DNA of 64,000 nucleotides from Apoderus coryli (Eukaryota; Arthropoda; Insecta; Coleoptera; Attelabidae): positions 44,731,902-44,795,901 of the forward strand of contig OU452198.1 of assembly GCA_911728435.2 (NCBI GenBank). Reading direction: 5' to 3'. A program made the translations under genes and the position numbers. Below, in pieces: positions 1-13,900 of this stretch. Under the pieces are notes generated by a model, which did not search any database, was not told where the DNA came from, and saw only the letters and a list, made by a program, of their open reading frames with translations. The stretch's first letter is position 1. Each line of letters opens with the position of its first letter.

Positions 1-1795
1 TAATAAATGGGCGATTGCAATCTACAGCTAGCAAAACCAAAAGAACGGTCATCAGTTTGGAAGCCTTTACTGTGGAATACTTTGTATATCCCTGCCCTCA
101 AGTTTCCTAAGCCAAAGGGTGTCCAGTTTATTGGTTTTGCTGACGATCTGGGCATAATCGTGACAACACAGAACGTTAAAGTGGACATTGTAGAGTAAAT
201 AAATGCGCGATTCCAATCTACAGCTAGCAAAACCAAAAGAACGGTCATCAGTTTGTAAGCCTTTACTGTGGAATACTTTGTATATCCCTGCCCTCAAGTT
301 TCCTAAGCCAAACGGTGTCCAGTTTATTGGTTGTGCTGACGATCTGGGCATAATCGTGACAACACAGAACGTTAAAGTGGACATTGTAGAGTAATAAATG
401 GGCGATTGCAATCTACAGCTAGCAAAACCAAAAGAACGGTCATCAGTTTGTAAGCCTTTACTGTGGAATACTCTGTGTATCCCTGTCCTCAAGTTTCCTA
501 AGCCAACCGGTGTCCAGTTTATTGGTTTTGCTGACGATCTGGGCATAATCGTGACAAAACAGAACGTCAAAGTGGACATTCTAGAGTAGTAAATGGGCGA
601 TTGCAATCTACAGCTAGCAAAATCAAAAGAACGGTCATCAGTTTGTAAGCCTTTACTGTAGAATACTTTGTCTATCCCTGCCCTCAAGTTTCCTAAGCCA
701 AACGGTGTCCAGTTTATTGGTTTTGCTGACGATCTGGGCATAATCGTGACAACACAGAACGTTAAAGTGGACATTGTAGAGTAATAAATAGGCGATTGCA
801 ATCTACAGCTAGCAAAACAAAAAGAACGGTCATCAGTTTGTCAGCCTTAACTGTGGAATACTTTGTATATCCCTGCCCTCAAGCTTCCTAAGCCAAACGG
901 TGTCCAGTTTATTGGTTTTGCTGACGATCTGGGCATAATCGTGACAACACAGAACGTCAAAGTGGACATTGTAGAGTAATAAATGGGCGATTGCAATCTA
1001 CAGCTAGCCAAAGAACGGCCATCATCAGTTGTTAAGCCTTTACTGTGGAATACTTTGTATATGCCTGCCCTCAAGTTTCCTAAGCCAAACGGTGTCCAGT
1101 TTATTGGTTTTGCTGACGATCTGGGCATAATCGTGACAACACCGAACCTCAAAGTGGAGAAATCACTGGACATTGTAGAGCAATACATGGGTCATGGCGT
1201 TCTACCTAGCAAAACAAAAAAAGAACCGAAGGCCATAATTACTGCGTGAGTCCTTGTCCTCGAGCTTCTTATGGAAGAGGGAGTCTAGCATGTTGGTTTT
1301 GCTGACGACCTGCCCATAATCGTTACAACAAAACGTTAAAATGGAGGAATGAATCGACTTTGAAGATCAATAGATGAGCGACAGAGATTTACACCTAACA
1401 ATAGAATCATTAGTACTTGGGTCTTTACTATGGAATACCACCTTATTGGCTTTGCTGACGATCTGGGCATAATTTGGGACAACGAAGAACTCCAAAGTTA
1501 CTGAGCATCAAATAGCGATGTACAGCTAGAAAAAGCAAAATGATGCCTATCATCAGTGTCCTTGTTGACCCTATCTTTAGACAAGATGCAAGATGGAGTC
1601 TAGTTGATTGATTTTGATGACTATCTGGGCATAATCATGACAGCGGATGACAGAGAAGACTTAATTGGCAAAGCGAAAGAATCACTGGTCATTGTAGAGC
1701 AAGAGATGGCCCTGGATAATCTTTTTTCTGCTGATAATCAGGTTTGCTTTGCAGGAGGAAGTCCATGTTATTATTTGGCCAGACTCTCTTGATCT
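1..1795 (+). repeat. 195-bp satellite derived from a LINE reverse transcriptase segment
   Basis: Near-identical units begin at about 7, 203, 398, 593, 788 and 983, a period of 195 bp (65 codons). Decayed copies continue to about 1795 (FADDL-like segments near 1444 and 1604). Each unit translates on the plus strand to about 63 residues ending in stop codons. The translation resembles R1/jockey-type reverse transcriptase: PLLWNTLY (after motif B), FIGFADDLGIIV (motif C with the catalytic DD) and CNLQLAKPK (motif D region). The array lies in the intron after exon 14 of the AP-3 delta gene. The long antisense open frame over 67-801 follows from the period being a multiple of three and is not a gene. 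The left edge of the window cuts the array. Confidence 0.88.
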
Positions 1796-1972
1796 TTCCG
1801 CCGAAGAAACGTACAATGAGATGAGATAATCCATCTGGAAAACACGGAACGGAACGGAATACTGCTGAACTGAAAATTAAAAAATAACCCTCTGGACGAA
1901 ATCATTAATAATTCCAAATAGCGTGGATAAGCAATAAATTTGAACTTTAATTACTCGTATATCTGCACCAAC

Positions 1973-4900
1973 CTTTTGCAAATCCTCCTCAGTTGGTTCA
2001 TACTGATTCTTATCGCCATACTTACTCCCATAACCGTACTTGTCCGATTTCACAAACAGATTTTCCGTCATTTCAGTATCACTTGAATCAGACTCCTCCG
2101 ACTCATCGTTGGGTTCATTTATCCATGCATCCAAATCTAACCTAAGGAAGAAAAAATATCAAATCGGCATATTTGCTTCGCTCTCGTTAGGCTCTGGAAG
2201 AAAAGAATCAACTTACCCTGGTGGAATTGGTACTTTCTTCTGCGCCTTTGGCGCAACCGGGTTCAATTCGCCACGAAACAATTGTAATAGTTCCGAAGCA
2301 ATCGTACTCTCTCCATTTTCAATCTCCGATGTGTTTGATTCTTGTTTTTCTGGAAATACATATTCGAGAACAACCTTTATGCACTACACTACCAACTTAC
2401 TCGCAATAATTTCTTCTTTAACAATATTAGTTATAATCAGTGAGGTACTAGCACGCTCCTGCACCTCTAGTTCCGCCGATTTGATAGCTTCACTCATTTT
2501 CGCTTCAACGCGATCGCACAACTGGAGTATTGCATCGTATTCCTCATCGATTTCCAAACCTTCTATTATATGAGCGAATAATTTCATGCTATTGTGAATG
2601 AAAACAGCTTCAATATGTTGGGGTAGACTTTTGTATTTCAGCATTGCACTCAATGTTTGTTCTGGATGTACTAATTCACTGCAACAAAATTTGATGTTAT
2701 GAGGAATGGTAGTCGCTAGACAGCTGATAAAGTGTCTTTTAGCCCTCATAGGTTCTTTCAACAGAGACCCTCCACTTCTACCACAGTTTACAAACATCCT
2801 CCAGGGATCGAAAGTTCAAAGAAGGAATCAACATCTACTATTTGAAGGATTTCCCCAGTATCCTTCCGCATTTTCAATGCGATTGCAAATTTTCATTGAG
2901 ATTTGTTGGATCCAATGAAATACCGGCCAATAACAGACTTAAAAGTTAGATATTCACAAGATTTTGTGCAACGGGATACTCAACACGGTGTTTCGTGAGG
3001 TATACGAACAGGGAAGGGCAAATATTGTACTGTCAGGCGGGATTTTCTTCAGTTCTGACGTAGTTTCCCAAGAGTGGATAGCTCAGACAGCTAGAGTCAA
3101 AAATGGGTGTAGCTGGCTGCCATGAATGCCTGTCAGATCGTACTGTCACGCAGGATTCTCGGCAGTTCATTTCGTGACGGACTGCATCGACTATCGAAAC
3201 GCTTTTGCGGTGTTTCGTGAGGTATACGAACAGGGAAGGGCAAATATTGTACTGTCAGGCGGGATTTTCTTCAGTTCTGACGTAGTTTCCCAAGAGTGGA
3301 TAGCACAGACAGGGAGAGTCAAAAATGGGTGTAGCTGGCTGCGATGAATGCCTGCTGATAGATCGTGCTGTCACGCAGGATTCTCGGCAGTTCATCTCGT
3401 GACGGACTGCATCGACTATCGAAAGGCTTTTGACGCAACCATCCAACCCAACCCAACCCTCCACTTCTACCACAGTTTAGAAACATCCTCCAGAGGTTTC
3501 CGCGATCGAAAGTTCAAAGTAGGAATCAACATCTACAATTTGAAGGATTTCCCCAGTATCCTTCCGCATTTTCGATGCGATTGCAAATTTTGATCGAGAT
3601 TTGTGGGATCCAATGAAATACAGGCCAATAACAGACTTTAAAAGTTAGATATTCACAAGATTTTGTGCAACGGGATACTGAACGCGGTGTTTCGTGAGGT
3701 ATTCGAACAGGGAAGGTCAAATATTGTACTGTCAGGCGGGATTTTCTTCAGTTCTAACGTAGTTTACCAAGAGTGGATAGCTCAGACAGCGATAGTCAAA
3801 AATGGGTGTAGCTGGCTGCGATGAATGCCTGCTGATAGATCGTGCTGTCACGCAGGATTCTCGGCAGTTCATCTCGTGACGGACTGCATCGACTATCGAA
3901 AGGCTTTTGACGCAACCATCCAACCCAACCCAACCCTCCACTTCTACCACAGTTTAGAAACATCCTCCAGGGGTTTCCGCGATCGAAAGTTCAAAGTAGG
4001 ATTCAACATCTACTATTTGAAGGATTCCCCCAGTATCCTTCCGCATTTTCGATGCGATTGCAAATTTTGATTGAGATTTGTGGGATCCAATGAAATACAG
4101 GTCAATAACAGACTTTAAAAGTTAGATATTCACAAGATTTTGTGCAACGGGATACTCAACACGGTGTTTCGTGAGGTATACGAACAGGGAAGGGCAAATA
4201 TTGTACTGTCAGGCGGGATTTTCTTCAGTTCTGACGTAGTTTCCCAAGAGTGGATAGCTCAGACAGGGAGAGTCAAAAATGGGTGTAGCTGGCTGCGATG
4301 AATGCCTGCTGATAGATCGTGGTGTCACGCAGCATTCTCGGCAGTTCATCTCGTGACGGACTGCATCGACTATCGAAAGACTTTTGACTCAACCATCCAA
4401 ACCAACCCAATCCTCCACTTCTACCACAGTTTAGAAACATCCTCCAGGGGTTTCCGCGATCGAAAGTTCAAAGTAGGCATCAACATCTACTATTTGAAGG
4501 ATTTCCCCAGTATCCTTCCGCATTTTCGATGCGATTACAAATTTTGATTGAGTTTTGTGGGATCCAATGAAATACAGGCCAATAACAGACTTAAAAGTTA
4601 GATATTCACAAGATTTTGTGCAACGGGATACTGAACGCGGTGTTTTGTTTGGTATACGAACAGGGCAGGTCAAATATTGTACGGTCAGGCGGGATTTTCT
4701 TCAGTTCTGACGTAGTTTACCAAGAGTGGATAGCTCAGACAGTGGGAGTCAAAAATGGGTGTAGCTGGCTGCGATGAATGCCTGCTGATAGATCGTGCTG
4801 TCACGCAGGATTCTCGGCAGTTCATCTCGTGACGGACTGCATCGACTATCGAAAGGCTTTTGACGCAACCATCCAACCCAACCCAACCCTCCACTTCTAC

Positions 4901-7900
4901 CACAGTTTAGAAACATCCTCCAGGGGTTTCCGCGATCGAAAGTTCAAAGTAGGATTCAACATCTACTATTTGAAGGATTCCCCCAGTATCCTTCCGCATT
5001 TTCGATGCGATTGCAAATTTTGATTGAGATTTGTGGGATCCAATGAAATACAGGTCAATAACAGACTTTAAAAGTTAGATATTCACAAGATTTTGTGCAA
5101 CGGGATACTCAACACGGTGTTTCGTGAGGTATACGAACAGGGAAGGGCAAATATTGTACTGTCAGGCGGGATTTTCTTCAGTTCTGACGTAGTTTCCCAA
5201 GAGTGGATAGCTCAGACAGGGAGAGTCAAAAATGGGTGTAGCTGGCTGCGATGAATGCCTGCTGATAGATCGTGGTGTCACGCAGCATTCTCGGCAGTTC
5301 ATCTCGTGACGGACTGCATCGACTATCGAAAGACTTTTGACTCAACCATCCAAACCAACCCAATCCTCCACTTCTACCACAGTTTAGAAACATCCTCCAG
5401 GGGTTTCCGCGATCGAAAGTTCAAAGTAGGCATCAACATCTACTATTTGAAGGATTTCCCCAGTATCCTTCCGCATTTTCGATGCGATTACAAATTTTGA
5501 TTGAGTTTTGTGGGATCCAATGAAATACAGGCCAATAACAGACTTAAAAGTTAGATATTCACAAGATTTTGTGCAACGGGATACTGAACGCGGTGTTTTG
5601 TTTGGTATACGAACAGGGCAGGTCAAATATTGTACGGTCAGGCGGGATTTTCTTCAGTTCTGACGTAGTTTACCAAGAGTGGATAGCTCAGACAGTGGGA
5701 GTCAAAAATGGGTGTAGCTGGCTGCGATGTATGCCTGCTGATAGATCGTGCTGTCACGCAGGATTCTCGACAGTTCATCTCGTGACGGACTGCATCGACT
5801 ATCGATAGGCTTTTGAATCAAACTGTCACAGCTTACTTAAAGGCAAGGTGATACCGGTTCCAGTGACGAGATGCAGAGAGCGGATGATGACGCCCTGGAG
5901 CACTTGTTTCGCATTAACTTTCTCGTTGCTATCGGTAATTTGATAAGGTTTTTCACAAGAAAAATACAGTTTTAGGTTATCCATGGTCCTGGTGCCATGG
6001 ATGACCTAAAACTGTATGCTTCTGGTGAAAGACTGCTAAAGCACGCAATTGGATAATGCAACAGGATACTCATGACGTTTGGGATTGCTTCTTAAGAAAG
6101 GACGCCTAATGGGACGAACGTGTGACGAAAACGAGGGAATGGGCGAGGCTCAAAGACTTCCTACCACCGACTAATCTAGTTTCCAAAGCTGTCGAGGAAA
6201 AATATCGTCGCTGCAACAAACATAGTCACTATCCTGCCCTCCTTTACATCCTTGGATTGACTAAAGACATCATAGCGAACCAATCTGACAAATGCTAGTT
6301 GAGGTACGGCGATTACGTGTTCATTAACTGAGCTGGAGTGCGGAAGCTTCGCAAAAGCAAACAGAGGTCAACAGACTTTTCAACCTTCGCGAAGGCAGGC
6401 GCTCATTTTTAAACTCTGGGGTGGGCAGCTTTATTATCGTCTGTCAGATTATCATACGATGAGAAACAGTCTCTTCTCGTTAATATCTCATGATCTCTGT
6501 TTGCATTATTATGCCAGATGAGCCCGTTATTTGACTCACTATTTGTATTGAGCATGGTCATGCTCCTCTGAGTCCTGCCGGTCTCGTCGACGGTAGGGAC
6601 GATGAAGGGTCATCTGTACGCATCAGACTTATCTTCTTTTGTATGTACAGGCATATAAAGAACCACCATCGCTGCAGACACTCTAGTTTCACCACCCAAA
6701 GGCATTGGTGTTTGTCATGTTCAGTTTTAATAAAATCATAATCAAATTACCTGGCGAATTCACCACAAAGCCATGCAGCAGCATACAGCACTTCCTGCAT
6801 AATAGTAAATTGGGACGTAGAGGCGTACACGTCAATAATTTGCGCCATTTCTTGAACAGCAAATTGTCTTATCGCTGGTACCCGAATACAAACATCCATT
6901 AGTTGAGCACCAATCACATGACCTAGAAAATTAACCGTATAATATTTGCGCACCTTTTGAGGTTTATTTACCTTGTTTCGAACCGAATTCCATCTGCGCA
7001 AGCTCTACCAATACCGTAATGTACCATTCAAATTTCGTAATAAATTGGTAACTGTTCTGTGAGCAAATCAGAATGATTTTACTTAACAGTTCATCCCTGT
7101 ATACGGTACCTTCAGCCTTATCCATATGTACCATGAGCTTTTTCACTATTTCCATTAAATTTTTCTTTGAAACCTAAACAAACAAATCCAAGTTCACTCT
7201 GCAATCTCTAAAACCAATATCGCATTGATCTGAAGATGATACAATAGAAAACTGAAACTTTTATCCCAACCAGGTGCTTTAGGATGGTAGTGGCTGTTGG
7301 TTAAGCTGATGGCCGTTTATTTCAACGCATAATCATTCTTGATGCTGACGTTGACAGCGAACAGCACTGCGGTGAGCAGAAATGGAAACAACGACATCTT
7401 ACGCTGACGGAAAGAGGTTGAAGATAAGATTTGATCCTGTTACCAACACCAAAACCACCCATTTCATCTAGCGAAAGGTTTTCGGTTGTTGGAGCTTCAA
7501 GTTTGAGGATAACAAGACATCTTTCTTAGCATCAACTTGAGTTTCCACTTACACCTGCAGAACCAACCAAATGGATGGCCTTTTTGACCCTTGATGTTGA
7601 ATCAGTGTGAGCATAGGCTATGGCGGTTCTGCCTCATTTCTTATGGACAATTGTTAAGGTCCGAAAACGCCAAATTGGTTCCTTTCAAGGTCACGAGCCC
7701 TTCATATCACCGCGGGGTTATGAACGATGTAAACGATATAAACGTCGCATGACATATAAAGGGACAAATTTTGCATTTTTGGACCTGAGCAACTTTTGTA
7801 AATTCCGTAGGAAAGGAGACCATGTGCCTCTCAAACGGAACTGAAGACATCACCATAATAAGAGCAAAAAATGCTGTTGTCACAAACACGGGGCAGGATA

Positions 7901-10900
7901 CTATTAGAATACTTTTGGAGCCCCAAGATCCACTCCAACAGCAGCGATAGAAGTACTGCTGAGCCTCCCATCTTGCATATCATGCTAAGGATGTAGCATT
8001 CAATAGATGTATGTGGCTTACCCACTCATCAAAAACATACAAAAGGCCTTTGAAGTTTATGTTAAATTGAAACATAAACTTCGAAGTCCGAAAGTGGAAG
8101 TGGTGCAGAACTAGGAGACGAAAAACAGGGTTGTTGAATTTAGTGGCAAAAAAATACGGGACTTTCTCACAATAGCCCCATGAGGCTACGGTAAAACCGG
8201 GGAGTTGTGTCGATAACTCAGTAATTTACTAAATACTCACCATTCCATACAACAAATCTAACGCCCTTAACCGAATCGATTCATCCTTATCTTCAAGGCA
8301 TTGTAAAATTAAATCTTTATGTGCTTGTACACTCTTTGGATGGGTTTTCAATATTTTCGACATCGCCAACAATCCCAAATACTTTACTAGAAAACAAGAC
8401 ATGACTTTTGGATGATCAATTCGAGCATTTTCATTACAAAACTTACAATTCTGGTCTGAATCCTCTATGAGTATACGTAGCTTTTGGACGCAAAGTTGTA
8501 TGCTAGCCGCATGATTCGGCATACCGGACGATATACTGATCAATACAGCGATAACAGTATTAATGCACTCATATAATAGACTCATAGCTGATGTACTAAA
8601 AATACATTAAAAAGGTAACATTTCTCTAAATAATTACTAAAAAAAAAAGCATAGTTAGCCATGTTCGTAAGGCAATTAGACACTGTCAGAACGATCTCAA
8701 AGAATGGTATTTGCGAATACCAAAAAATAAATCAGATTGAGAGATCAAGCTCAGACTATGCTATCTAATCGCATCAAACGGAGCAAGTTTTATTATTAGA
8801 GAGCTAATTATAATTAAATAACACAATACCTGTCAAAATTGACATTTACTTTTAAAAATATAAAAAAATCCGCTTGTCATTATTAATATATCAGCGATAT
8901 TTGGGTTTATGTAAAGGTCGAAGGAACAGTAACACATTTGGTTGTCAGAATGCTTGCTTTTCCTTTATAAGTCATCATCATCAGTATTCACTCGCCCTAA
9001 GATGGCTAAACAGACCCAATGACCACCATTTAACAGCTGATGCTTTAGTAGTTTTTTAAAAAAATCAAGTGATCCTGAGGAGTAGATCTGTTAGTCACAG
9101 ATTTTCAAAAATAAATGAAAAATAACTTAATGGCAAAGCGGACTAAAATGTTGGTTTTACATACACAAGGAATTTTGTTTAATTTAGCAGGGCCCCAGTC
9201 TAATTCAATAGGAACCAGACCGAGACATGAGTCGACAGATACTGACGAATTCGTTTCGCTCTTGTTATGAGCTCGTCAGAGTACCATAGTCGTTACCTAT
9301 CTACAAATATCAGCGAAACGAATTCGTCAGTATCTGTCGACCCATGCCTCGGTCTGGTTCCTATTGAATTAGACTGGGGACCTGCTAAATTAAAAAAAAT
9401 TCCTTGTGTATGTAAAACCAGCATTTTAGTCCGCTTTGCCATTAAGTTATTTTTCATTTATTATATTTACGGACATGAAATCCTTTTAATTTTTCAATAT
9501 TTGGCATTAAACCTCGACAGCATAACGCATGGAGACCACCGTCCGAGCATTACTGAAACCCAAATATTTGGGAGATGCTGGCAGAAGGATACAATGGTCT
9601 CCTGCTAGCGTTTTGTGTTCATACTATTTTTATTTATATTTATTTCTATTTATACGACTGGTTTTACCTATACATTGAATTTGTTCGGCCTCTGCATGGT
9701 ATAGGATATGCATTACTATGTACATGTAGATGATACGTGTTTACATGTGTCTACTGTTGTGTATCCTATTGTGCTTAAATGCAGGCTGATATTTGTAGAT
9801 GGGCAACGACTATGGTACTCTGACGAGCTCATAACAAGAGCGAAACGAATTCGTCAGTATCTGTCGACCCATGCCTCGGTCTGGTTCCTATTGAATTAGA
9901 CTGGGACCCTGCTAAATTAAACAAAATTCCTTGTGTATGTAAAACCAGCATTTTAGTCCGCTTTGCCATTAAGTTATTTTTCATTTATTATATTTACGGA
10001 CATGAAATCCTTTTAATTTTCAAAAATCTGAAATCGGAGATACACGAGTTTAGAAACACTTTTAGGCTCTTTAAATTTACTGAGAATTAGTTTTAGAAGG
10101 GTTCTTTCTAGCTTTAGTAGTTTTTGAAATAACTCCAGTGTTACTGAGAATTAGATCTGTTAGTCACAGAATTTCAGAAAACTGAAATCGGAGATGTACG
10201 AGTATAGCATCGCTTTGAAGCTCCTTAAATTTACTGGGAATTAGTTTTAGAAGGTGTCTTTCTATCTTTCGTAGTTTGGATATAAATCCTTGCTGTCGAT
10301 GCTGTCTCTGCGCGTCCTCATTTCGTCGACGCTGCTTTTCAAAAAATTGATAGCCCTCGTAAATGGTACGGCTCGATCTAGGTTTGTCGTTCGCGATCTG
10401 CTCCCAGTTGTTCTTCACATCGAAGCCACACTTCAACATCCTTGTATCTCTTTTGCTGTCCTCCCTGATTTCGTGACCTTAAGTGCCATTTAATTCCAAG
10501 AATTCACATCGTTAATGATATTTCTGCAGGGTTTTTAAATGCATCAGATAAGTGCTTCAACTACAATAGCATTATACACTCGTCGATGTTCTGATTATCA
10601 AGCATTATGTGAGGCGGCAGCTTATTAAATTTTATAATAAACGGCCGTCTGTCATAAAAAACCTTGATGAAGTCCAGTTTAACAAAAGAATTGAAAAATT
10701 TTTGATATATCAAGCTTTTTATGCCTTTGAGGACTATTTCAGAAGCGATATTGCAAAGTTTTTCTAGATTTTAGTTTGTTATATTTTGTTACTTTTTTAA
10801 TTTGTTTGTAACCTTTCTTTGTTAGTGTAATTTTTATTGATTTGTTACTGTAACTTTGATTAATTTGTTTGACATACTACACATATTTTGTGACATAAAA

Positions 10901-13900
10901 GCTATCTTCTATTTATCGAAGACCCTCGTCCGCGAGAAAGCTGTCGAGGTAAGAGAAACTCCCCTCTGTCTCCGTTAAGCCGTTTGGAGCAGGCTGGTAG
11001 AGAATTTGTGTTTTCTTTATATTCAGTTCAAGCCCGATACTCCTGTATGCAGCCTACGAAAGTTGAAGAGTCCGTCACCACCAAATCTGTAGACGATCTC
11101 TATTCCCCCGGCAGTTCATCCTTGACAAGTTGAATGACCGTTCCCACAAACATCGAAAACAAAATCGGTGCAATGACACAATCCTGTTTTACGCCAGTTG
11201 TTGTTGAAAAGGGCTCTCCGGTCCCCTGCAGTTGATAACTGCTGCTTTCATATTATCGTGAAGTAGTCCAAGAATCCGGATGAATTTCTGGGGACATCCT
11301 TTGAGCTTCAATATCCTCCACATAGTTTCCCGGTTAACGGAGTCGAACGTCTTGGTGTGGACCCATTGGTATAATTCGATTTCCTTTTACTCTTAACCCT
11401 GAGGCACCGTTTTACGGGAGTAGTTAGGTACAAAATGAGTGGGTCTGCACTGCGACCACAGAGGGTCTATTGTGGCTCATACCTATTTACATTTTGAGGG
11501 GGTGCAACAAGCCTTAATATTTGTTGACATTCTCACAACAAACCATAGCAAGTCAAACCAAAAATGTGAAGAACTTTCGAGAGAAACTGACACAAAATAG
11601 CGTAGCGAAAAAATCTAGAACTAAACAAAATTTTACTAAATGAGACTTTTTGCTATTTCTAAACAGAAATGTCAAATTTGACAGGCAAGCGAGTCGTAAA
11701 ACTATTATGGAGCATAATGATGCAGACATTATATTATGTATACGAGGCGTTTTTAATTCCCCGGAATAGGAAGTTAACTTTACGAGGTGAATGAAGCAGT
11801 TTCATTTTTTTGAAGCAAATACTTCTTTGGCCGCATGAGAGGGATTTTTCAAAATCGCGTCACGACACGATTTATAAAATTTTCGTCCCGCAACAGAGAT
11901 GAAGCATATAACAAATATGAGGGAGAGAGAGACAGAGATATTTGTGGTGTATGCTACACACTATATCCTATACCATACACTATTATGTATATTATAGCAG
12001 CGAGAGAAAACGAGTGCATGCATAGGCATAGCTAAACTTAGGGTGTTATTTTACAAGGCAAAGATTGTGTATTATACGAGATACTGTTGTAGTTTGAAAT
12101 TCTCCTGAAAGAAGTATTCACTTCTATCACGTGTACTGTGCTGCACGCGAATTTTTCTTAAAGTCATAAACAATATTGAAAAAGCAAAATAATATTGCAT
12201 CTTTATTTTCTACCCTTATTCCCTATTCCGTGGAATTAAAAAACACCCCCTTGTAATATTTACTTATAGCTTACCTATGAATTAAATTCGTTAATGGTTC
12301 TATCAATTTTTTACCTAGCCTAGGTTCTAGAGGAGTAAGAGCACCAAACTAAAATGAAATAAAACTAATATTTATTTAACATTTTTATAAACATTGCATA
12401 ATATACAAGCAGAAAAGGGCGAATAAATTTTAAAAATACCTTGCAATAATATTCAGTAATGGTGTGGTGAGTTTTCTGCCAATTAATGGCTCCAGCATTG
12501 TAAAAAGTGAAAACTAATGGACAAAATTAACTGATTTTTTTGTATCAATTTACATCATTGTAATGTTGTCGTTAATGTTGATCACACAGTATAGTTTAAA
12601 TGAGCTAATTTGTAGCACTTTTTCTGAATCGTCACATTATGGTGCCACAATTGACGTATGTCAATCCATTGTCAAAATTTTGACATATGATTAGTTATTT
12701 TAAATGGAACATCCTGTATTTTGTTTTTTTAATAGTAGATCTTTTTATTCTGAATTCAAATATACAATGTGTCCACTGATAGAGTTTGGAAGAGGAAAAA
12801 CTTTTTTATTTGTCGATGTAAATTTGACATTTGAAATTGTAGTTTTTATAAAGAATGACTTTTTCTTCTATTTTTAATAAGAGCTCACACTACAGTAGTT
12901 TGCGACCACCCTGTAGCATTGTGGGTCAATTTGTCAAGGTAATTGATTTCTTTAACTACACTCAAAATTTCACGGGTCTGTCTATTCAGGTGACAAAATG
13001 GCGAATATTTTCCAAAATGAGTAGACAGATTGAGGCCCAAAAAGGACTGTAACTCTTGGTGGCCTCCAGGGGATGTGTTTTCATGCTTCAAGGGAATATA
13101 TTTGGCATTTTAAACAACAAATATAAATGCTAAATAATTTTGTTCAAATGCATGCCAGCTTTATAGTGTTTACGAACATGTTTTCACCAGTATCAGTTAG
13201 TGTAGAAGTCTTCCACCTGTTCACACAATTATTCTTCTCTTTCCTCTTGTCGAAAGGATACCATACCAGGTCTGGTAGATTCAAAACTCCTCTACTACAG
13301 TTGTGGAAAACTCCCAGGGGTATTTGGGGCGGGAGATTTAACACTCCTCTACTACAGTTGTGGAAAACTCCCAGGGTTATTTGGGGCGGGAGATTCAACA
13401 CTCCTCTACTACAGTTGTGGAAAACTCCCAGGGGTATTTGGGGCGGGAGATTTAACACTCCTCTACTACAGTTGTGGAAAACTCCCAGGGTTATTTGGGG
13501 CGGGAGATTCAACACTCCTCTACTACAGTTGTGGAAAACTCCCAGGGGTATTTGGGGCGGGAGATTCAACACTCATCTACTACAGTTGTGGAAAACTCCC
13601 AAGGGTATTTGGGGCAGGAGATTCAACACTCCTCTACTATAGTTGTGGAAAACTCCCAGGGTTATTTGGGGCGGGAGATTCAACACTCCTCTACTACAGT
13701 TCTGGAAAACTCCCAGGGGTATTTGGGACGGGAGATTCAACACTCCTCTACTACAGTTGTGGAAAACTCCCAGGGTTATTTGGGGCGGGAGATTCAACAC
13801 TCCTCTACTACAGTTCTGGAAAACTCCCAGGGGTATTTGGGACGGGAGATTCAACACTCCTCTACTACAGTTGTGGAAAACTCCCAGGGTTATTTGGGGC

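Noticed and set aside
67..801. 244-aa open frame on the minus strand
   Set aside because: It is the antisense of the 195-bp satellite; it stays open only because the period is a multiple of three.
7620..7889. Overlapping short open frames in AP-3 delta intron 9
   Set aside because: No family resemblance, no splice signals, and both strands are open equally.
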